Shown here: positions 61,644-64,000 of the stretch, piece by piece
Numbering within the stretch: the stretch's first letter is position 1
Layout: the number at the start of each line of letters is the position of its first letter
From: Calothrix parasitica NIES-267
GTDB lineage: Bacteria; Cyanobacteriota; Cyanobacteriia; Cyanobacteriales; Nostocaceae
Direction: 5' to 3'
Assembly (NCBI RefSeq): GCF_002368095.1
Contig: NZ_AP018227.1
Coordinates: 3,018,598-3,082,597 of the forward strand
DNA length: 64,000 bases
Position numbers and translations under genes: made by a program
The notes under the pieces: generated by a model
Told to the model about the DNA's origin: nothing
Database searches by the model: none
What the model saw: the letters and a program-made list of their open reading frames with translations, nothing else

Positions 61644-63053
61644 TTATTCTGTTTGTTTTTTTAATTGCACCATAAAAAAACCATCCATATTATGTTTGTG
61701 GGGTAATACTTTTACCCAACCTTCGGGGGTCGAATATTCCCGAATCGGTGAATCTGTATTGGGAGGTTCGATTTTCCAATTGGGATTTGATTCTAAAAAT
61801 AATTTGATAACAGCTTCGTTTTCCGCTGGATGTAAGGTACAGGTTGAATAAACTAAGGAACCATTTTCTTTGACGAATTTGGAAGTATTTAATAAAAGTT
61901 CTGCTTGAAGTATGGAAAGTTCCTTTATATTTTCCGGGGTTTGTCTAAAACGCGCATCAGCATGACGATGGAGAGTCCCCAAACCGGAGCAAGGAACATC
62001 AAGTAAGACTTTATCGGCTAATATTTTATCTTCAAGATTAACAAACTGACTTGAATTACTTAAATCGCGACTGTCACCGACACAAATTTCAATCGATTTT
62101 AAATTGAGACGTTGAGTATTTTGTTGCAACTTACGCAGACGCGAAACAGTGCGATCGCAAGCGTAAATTGTGCCTAAATCCCCCATGAGTTCGGCAATGT
62201 GGGTTGTTTTACCTCCAGGAGCAGCACAAGCATCAATAATTACTTCTTTCGGTTGCGGATTAAGTAAATAGCCCACTAGTTGAGCGCTGCTATCCTGAAC
62301 CGTCCACCACCCTTGATTAAAACCGGGTAAATTTTTAATTGCACCGGGAGAACTCAATAGACGTAAAGCTTGGGGTAAATTCGGAATTCGTTGAGTTAAA
62401 ACACCTTGATTTTGCAAAGCAGTTTCAACTTCCTCCACTGAGGAACAAAGCTGATTAACTCGTAAATCAATATTCGGAGTTTGATTCATCCATCGACATA
62501 ACTTTTCCGTCTCCGAAAAACCAAACTGCTCCATCCATACATTTACAATCCAGTCGGGAAAACTATATAAAATACCCAACCTTTCTACAGAATTCTCCGG
62601 TAATTTGATAGGGATAGTATTTTCTTCCCCCTCTTCCCCCTCTTCCCTTTCTCCCCCCTCTAATTCTTCCCCAAGTCGAATATATCTACGCAACAAACCA
62701 TTCACAAAACCAGAAAGACCCGAAAAACCATTATCCTTTGCTAACTGAACCGTAGTATTAACAGCAGCACTAGGGGGAATACGTTCTTGAAATTGCAGTT
62801 GATATAAACCCAGATGTAAAATACTGCGGAGTAATAAAGGTTGTTGGTGAGATTTCTTTCGAGCTAACTGGTCAATAATTGCATCCAGAGTACGCACTCT
62901 TCTAACGCTACCGTAAACCAATTCCGTCACCAAACGACGCTCATTGTCGGCTAAATCAACCTTTCGCAATACCCTATCTAATGCTACGTCAACATAAGCC
63001 CCCTTATGGACATCTTTTAGAGCTATTAATGCTTGCTGACGAGAAGTAGTCAT
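61644..63053 (-). CDS. rsmB: 16S rRNA (cytosine-967 C5)-methyltransferase RsmB
   Basis: The 469-residue protein has an N-terminal NusB-like RNA-binding domain (residues 1-135) and a C-terminal RNA methyltransferase. The latter has VIIDACAAPGGKTTHIAELM (SAM site), LLDVPCSGLGTLHRHADAR and SLVYSTCTLHPAENEAV (the two catalytic cysteines). It methylates C967 of 16S rRNA in the cytosol. An acidic insert of about 20 residues, rich in Glu and Gly, sits between the domains. It is coded by CCCTCTTC-type tandem repeats (62624-62662), which suggests STRR expansion inside the gene. Without it length is normal. Confidence 0.93.
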   Translation of the reverse strand: MTTSRQQALIALKDVHKGAYVDVALDRVLRKVDLADNERRLVTELVYGSVRRVRTLDAIIDQLARKKSHQQPLLLRSILHLGLYQLQFQERIPPSAAVNTTVQLAKDNGFSGLSGFVNGLLRRYIRLGEELEGGEREEGEEGEENTIPIKLPENSVERLGILYSFPDWIVNVWMEQFGFSETEKLCRWMNQTPNIDLRVNQLCSSVEEVETALQNQGVLTQRIPNLPQALRLLSSPGAIKNLPGFNQGWWTVQDSSAQLVGYLLNPQPKEVIIDACAAPGGKTTHIAELMGDLGTIYACDRTVSRLRKLQQNTQRLNLKSIEICVGDSRDLSNSSQFVNLEDKILADKVLLDVPCSGLGTLHRHADARFRQTPENIKELSILQAELLLNTSKFVKENGSLVYSTCTLHPAENEAVIKLFLESNPNWKIEPPNTDSPIREYSTPEGWVKVLPHKHNMDGFFMVQLKKQTE

Positions 63054-63254
63054 GGGGATGGGGAGAGGGGGAGAGGGGGAAGAAGGGGGTAGAAAAAATT
63101 CATGACTATACGAGCAATACCCTTCGACCTAATTTCCAAAAAAAATAATCCTCCTCACTTTACCTCAAATCTGTGAGAAGGATTATAAAACTATTGCAAA
63201 ATGAAATTAGTATTCGCTAGCTGCTAACTTTTTACCAATTACCAATTACCAATT

Positions 63255-64000
63255 TTAAGCATCAAAACTATCAATTTCAAATTCACAAGCTCTCGAAGCT
63301 TCTTCAGGAGTAAATGGCTCGAAGTTCAGTAAAGATAAATGAGATGGTTCTTTAATCATTTCTTTTGCTAATAGCAATCCAGCAATTGTCCAAGTTTGAT
63401 ATTTTCTGGCTTGCTTACCAATTAATCTTCCTCGCTTACCATCATAATATTCCGGCCATTCGTCTTCTTGAAGTCGTAACTGAGCAATATAAATCGCTCT
63501 TTCTGCAATACATATTTTATTTGTTTTAATAGCTGCTGCGGTCAACATCCACATCAAAACGGGCCAATTTCCGCCGTTGTGATAAGACCAAGGAATATTT
63601 TTGGGGTCGCATCCCGTGATAAGTCTATATTCTTCGTTTTCTAATGCAGGAAATGTAATTTTCATGGGCATATCTCCCACCAAATCTTCCCATCTTTTTT
63701 CAATTAGAGTCATGATGGCATCTGACTGTTCTTCAGAAGCTAAATCACAAATAATCGCCATCAAATTTCCTAAAGAAAAGAAACGAGTATCTAGCTGTGA
63801 TGGCCCAACATTACCTGCTAGGTAACCACCTTTTTTAGGCAGCCATTTATCTATTTCATAATAAGGAATCGAATCCACATATATATTAAATTGATTGACA
63901 GCTTCTTTACCGTATTCTTCACCTTTATAACGATAAATCGCATTCAGTCGTTTTAAATCTATCCAGTAATGTTTGCGAATATGAGCGCGTAAAATAGGTA
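63255..64000 (-). CDS. Alkaline/neutral invertase (GH100), N-terminus outside window
   Basis: The frame stays open to the window edge: reading down from 63998 it spells [20 protein letters not shown], then [22 protein letters not shown]100 motifs follow: [40 protein letters not shown] and [18 protein letters not shown]. So it is the C-terminal half of a cytosolic neutral invertase that splits sucrose to glucose and fructose. The GTG at 63878 lies inside the domain and is not the start. About 250 residues are visible. Call is strong. Confidence 0.93.
   Translation of the reverse strand, partial: PILRAHIRKHYWIDLKRLNAIYRYKGEEYGKEAVNQFNIYVDSIPYYEIDKWLPKKGGYLAGNVGPSQLDTRFFSLGNLMAIICDLASEEQSDAIMTLIEKRWEDLVGDMPMKITFPALENEEYRLITGCDPKNIPWSYHNGGNWPVLMWMLTAAAIKTNKICIAERAIYIAQLRLQEDEWPEYYDGKRGRLIGKQARKYQTWTIAGLLLAKEMIKEPSHLSLLNFEPFTPEEASRACEFEIDSFDA

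Noticed and set aside
63255-63878. Invertase starting at the GTG at 63878
   Set aside because: The frame continues with clear GH100 sequence to the window edge, so the start is outside.

Overview
The window looks like an AT-rich chromosome segment of a filamentous cyanobacterium, probably Nostocales and possibly Rivularia- or Calothrix-like. The signs are many GCGATCGC (HIP1) octamers, heptanucleotide tandem repeats (STRRs) between genes, a BicA bicarbonate transporter, a Psb35-type photosystem II assembly protein, a PEP-CTERM protein and a GH100 invertase. The genus is inference; the phylum is well supported. No tRNA, rRNA or CRISPR array was seen.

Region by region. 0-3.2 kb: the end of a terminal oxidase operon (subunit I with Asn-Asn instead of His-Asp before the heme ligands, then subunit III) and a GMC oxidoreductase. 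3.3-8 kb: a minus-strand export operon (HlyD-type adaptor, MacB-like permease, TolC-like channel) with no ATPase gene beside it. 8-14.4 kb: two CPA2 cation/proton antiporters and bicA, a plausible Na+/bicarbonate unit. 15-26 kb: aroE, a nested insertion-sequence scar, a GH5 glycosidase, small secreted proteins, a DUF4380 protein, an SMP-30-like lipoprotein, a multiply broken sugar dehydrogenase and a desaturase-SDR fusion.

27-37.4 kb is the accessory island. It holds an intact IS605 element (divergent tnpA/tnpB), two tandem modules each made of a small EACC1-like protein plus an orthocaspase with an EF-hand loop, a Fic-domain remnant, a Uma2 nuclease and a retron-type reverse transcriptase of the myxobacterial Mx162 style. 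Both caspase modules share a 17-bp upstream element, which suggests duplication together with the promoter. This is the best candidate for a poorly described conflict or defence system.

37.5-46.6 kb: two seven-repeat FG-GAP propeller proteins, an acyltransferase, aminopeptidase P, a dead Uma2 gene and a repeat-filled spacer. 46.9-64 kb: housekeeping genes (ftsH, two M23 peptidases, an inositol-phosphatase-like enzyme, a NUDIX hydrolase, folK, a class A PBP with an extremely basic tail, psb35, a PEP-CTERM protein, a GT4 glycosyltransferase, a TerB protein, rsmB and a partial GH100 invertase).

Several families of short palindromic elements recur between genes and were compared within the window: a 120-170 bp element ending in AGGAATGGCCGCAA (four copies), a 120-bp element with a compensatorily changed stem (two copies plus one end), a GAATTGAACT palindrome (three), a TCATTGCGAG palindrome (four) and an AAACCCGGTTT hairpin (four). 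A 152-bp MITE sits inside an ISL3-family remnant that still has its 8-bp target duplication.
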